From Hyphomicrobiales bacterium (GTDB taxonomy: Bacteria; Pseudomonadota; Alphaproteobacteria; Rhizobiales; Beijerinckiaceae), in contig CANCAR010000159.1 of NCBI GenBank assembly GCA_947374125.1, positions 1-6,197 on the forward strand: a stretch of 6,197 nt of DNA, written 5' to 3'. Numbering within the stretch: position 1 is the stretch's first letter; each line of letters starts with the position of its first letter. The notes below the pieces were generated by a model. It was not told where the DNA came from, did not search any database, and was given only the letters and a program-made list of their open reading frames with translations. Positions 5,548 to 6,197 of this stretch are shown piece after piece. Position numbers and translations under genes: made by a program.

Positions 5548-5574
5548 CGCCATAAAACGATGCAATCGTAAGGA

Positions 5575-5991
5575 TTAGCGACGCTTGCGGCGCTGCTGGC
5601 CGAGGCCCATTTGCTTGGCGAGTGCCGAGCGGGCGGTTGCATAGTTTGGAGCAACCATCGGGTAATCGGACGGAAGGCCCCACTTTTCGCGGTAATCTTC
5701 AGGGGTCATGTCGTACTGCGTGCGCAAATGGCGCTTCAGCGACTTGAACTTCTTGCCGTCTTCGAGGCAGATGATAAAGTCCGGCGTAATCGACTTCTTG
5801 ACAGAGATCGCAGGCTTCTGTGGCTCAACAGGCTCTTCGACGCTGCCGGTCTCGATGTTCGACAGAGCGCCGTAAACGCTGTGAATGAGTGCGGTAAGTT
5901 CACTCGGCGCTACAGAATTATTGCTTACATAAGCAGACACAATGTCTGCAGCCAATTCAATGAAGTTCGTGGAAGACGCGTGATCGTTCAT
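5575..5991 (-). CDS. mucR: MucR/Ros-family transcriptional regulator
   Basis: This 138-aa DNA-binding protein belongs to the MucR/Ros family, global regulators in alphaproteobacteria (exopolysaccharide, motility, virulence or symbiosis, cell cycle) that bind AT-rich promoter sites and often repress their own gene. The N-terminal part (about 8-48) is the family's helical, oligomerising region, followed by a Pro/Glu linker (about 50-66). The C-terminal zinc-finger-like domain runs from about 68 to 131: DFIICLEDGKKFKSLKRHL, then MTPEDYREKWGLP and YPMVAPNYATARSALAK, with a basic end QQRRKRR. Only C75 and H88 of the Ros zinc site remain. The second Cys is D78, and Q92-Y93 stand where Ros has the last His. 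This variant is known in some rhizobial homologues. The start at 5991 is the family-typical MND start, but no strong SD is visible. The target genes are unknown. Confidence 0.93.
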   Translation of the reverse strand: MNDHASSTNFIELAADIVSAYVSNNSVAPSELTALIHSVYGALSNIETGSVEEPVEPQKPAISVKKSITPDFIICLEDGKKFKSLKRHLRTQYDMTPEDYREKWGLPSDYPMVAPNYATARSALAKQMGLGQQRRKRR

Positions 5992-6197
5992 ATCGGTTTT
6001 ATCCAGTTGGTTGGTTTAAGTGGAGAGATAGACGGCTTATTATTCAGGCCAAACTAACGCAAGGTCATATACAAATCAGATCAATTTCCAAATGCATCTC
6101 AATCGCCGAGTACAGACAGTTTAAAAACTTTCCTTAAACTGTTCGCCTGAAATACGCCAAGTTGAATCACATCTATTCCTAATTTTTAAATCTTGCA
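5992..6197. other. AT-rich region upstream of mucR, no gene seen
   Basis: No coding region is supportable here. On the minus strand a weak promoter candidate is TTGGCC (6052 to 6047), 16 nt, TATCTC (6030 to 6025). The region is AT-rich, as expected for MucR-controlled promoters. It holds the inverted repeat listed at 6116-6142. Confidence 0.5.
6116..6142. repeat. Perfect 9-bp inverted repeat upstream of mucR
   Basis: ACAGTTTAA (6116-6124) and TTAAACTGT (6134-6142) are perfect inverted arms separated by 9 bp, so the arm centres are 18 bp apart. An overlapping alternative dyad AGTTT/AAACT lies at 6118-6129. No T run follows on either strand, so a terminator is unlikely. It is 125 bp upstream of the mucR start and could be an operator for mucR or for a gene beyond the window edge. 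Confidence 0.45.

Noticed and set aside
5611..6057. Plus-strand open frame of 148 codons opposite mucR
   Set aside because: It is antisense to mucR and its composition mirrors the mucR codons; no domain was recognised.
5478..6152. Shared 11-mer TTCGCCTGAAA in the sodB promoter (minus strand, 5478-5488) and upstream of mucR (plus strand, 6142-6152)
   Set aside because: Several 11-base matches are expected by chance in about 6 kb when both orientations count, so a common regulatory site is not supported by this alone.
1..6197. CRISPR array, tRNA or rRNA genes, insertion sequence ends, phage genes or attachment sites
   Set aside because: I looked for regularly spaced repeats, cloverleaf-like segments, transposase or integrase motifs and flanking direct repeats around the toxin-antitoxin pair, and saw none.

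Overview
The window looks like ordinary chromosomal DNA from an alphaproteobacterium, probably of the Hyphomicrobiales (Rhizobiales) or a close relative. The evidence is a MucR/Ros-family regulator, the long CTC-type L25 ribosomal protein followed by pth and ychF, a TakP/FcbT1-like TRAP binding protein, and an Fe-type superoxide dismutase. Genus cannot be told from the sequence. Every gene except one lies on the minus strand.

Layout. Bases 1-2322 (minus) hold a translation cluster read rplY -> pth -> [antitoxin -> VapC-like toxin] -> ychF. rplY has a leader with a promoter candidate and ends at a strong intrinsic terminator just before pth. A two-gene ribbon-helix-helix/PIN toxin-antitoxin module lies between pth and ychF. 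It has its own compact promoter and operator candidate, and its -35 box overlaps the pth stop codon. Bases 2323-3466 (minus) hold a Tat-exported TRAP-type solute-binding protein with its own terminator; no membrane DctQ/DctM partner is present. It is divergent from an iron-containing alcohol dehydrogenase (plus, 3604-4734), and the shared 137-bp intergenic region contains a small dyad. The dehydrogenase converges on sodB (minus, 4801-5397), and the two share a bidirectional terminator. Upstream of sodB lies a mucR-family regulator (minus, 5575-5991) with its own terminator. Its AT-rich upstream region contains a perfect 9-bp inverted repeat.

How the genes fit together. RplY (5S rRNA binding), Pth (peptidyl-tRNA recycling) and YchF (ribosome-associated ATPase) are housekeeping translation genes. 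The toxin-antitoxin pair is the accessory piece set among them. The binding protein and dehydrogenase may be a small divergent carbon-use unit, but the substrate is unknown. SodB detoxifies superoxide and MucR is a global transcription regulator; nothing shows that they are functionally linked to each other.

I found no CRISPR array, tRNA or rRNA gene, insertion sequence or phage remnant, and nothing that clearly amounts to a new system. The most notable points are the embedded toxin-antitoxin module with an 83-nt coding overlap, the degenerate zinc site of the MucR protein, and the palindrome upstream of mucR.
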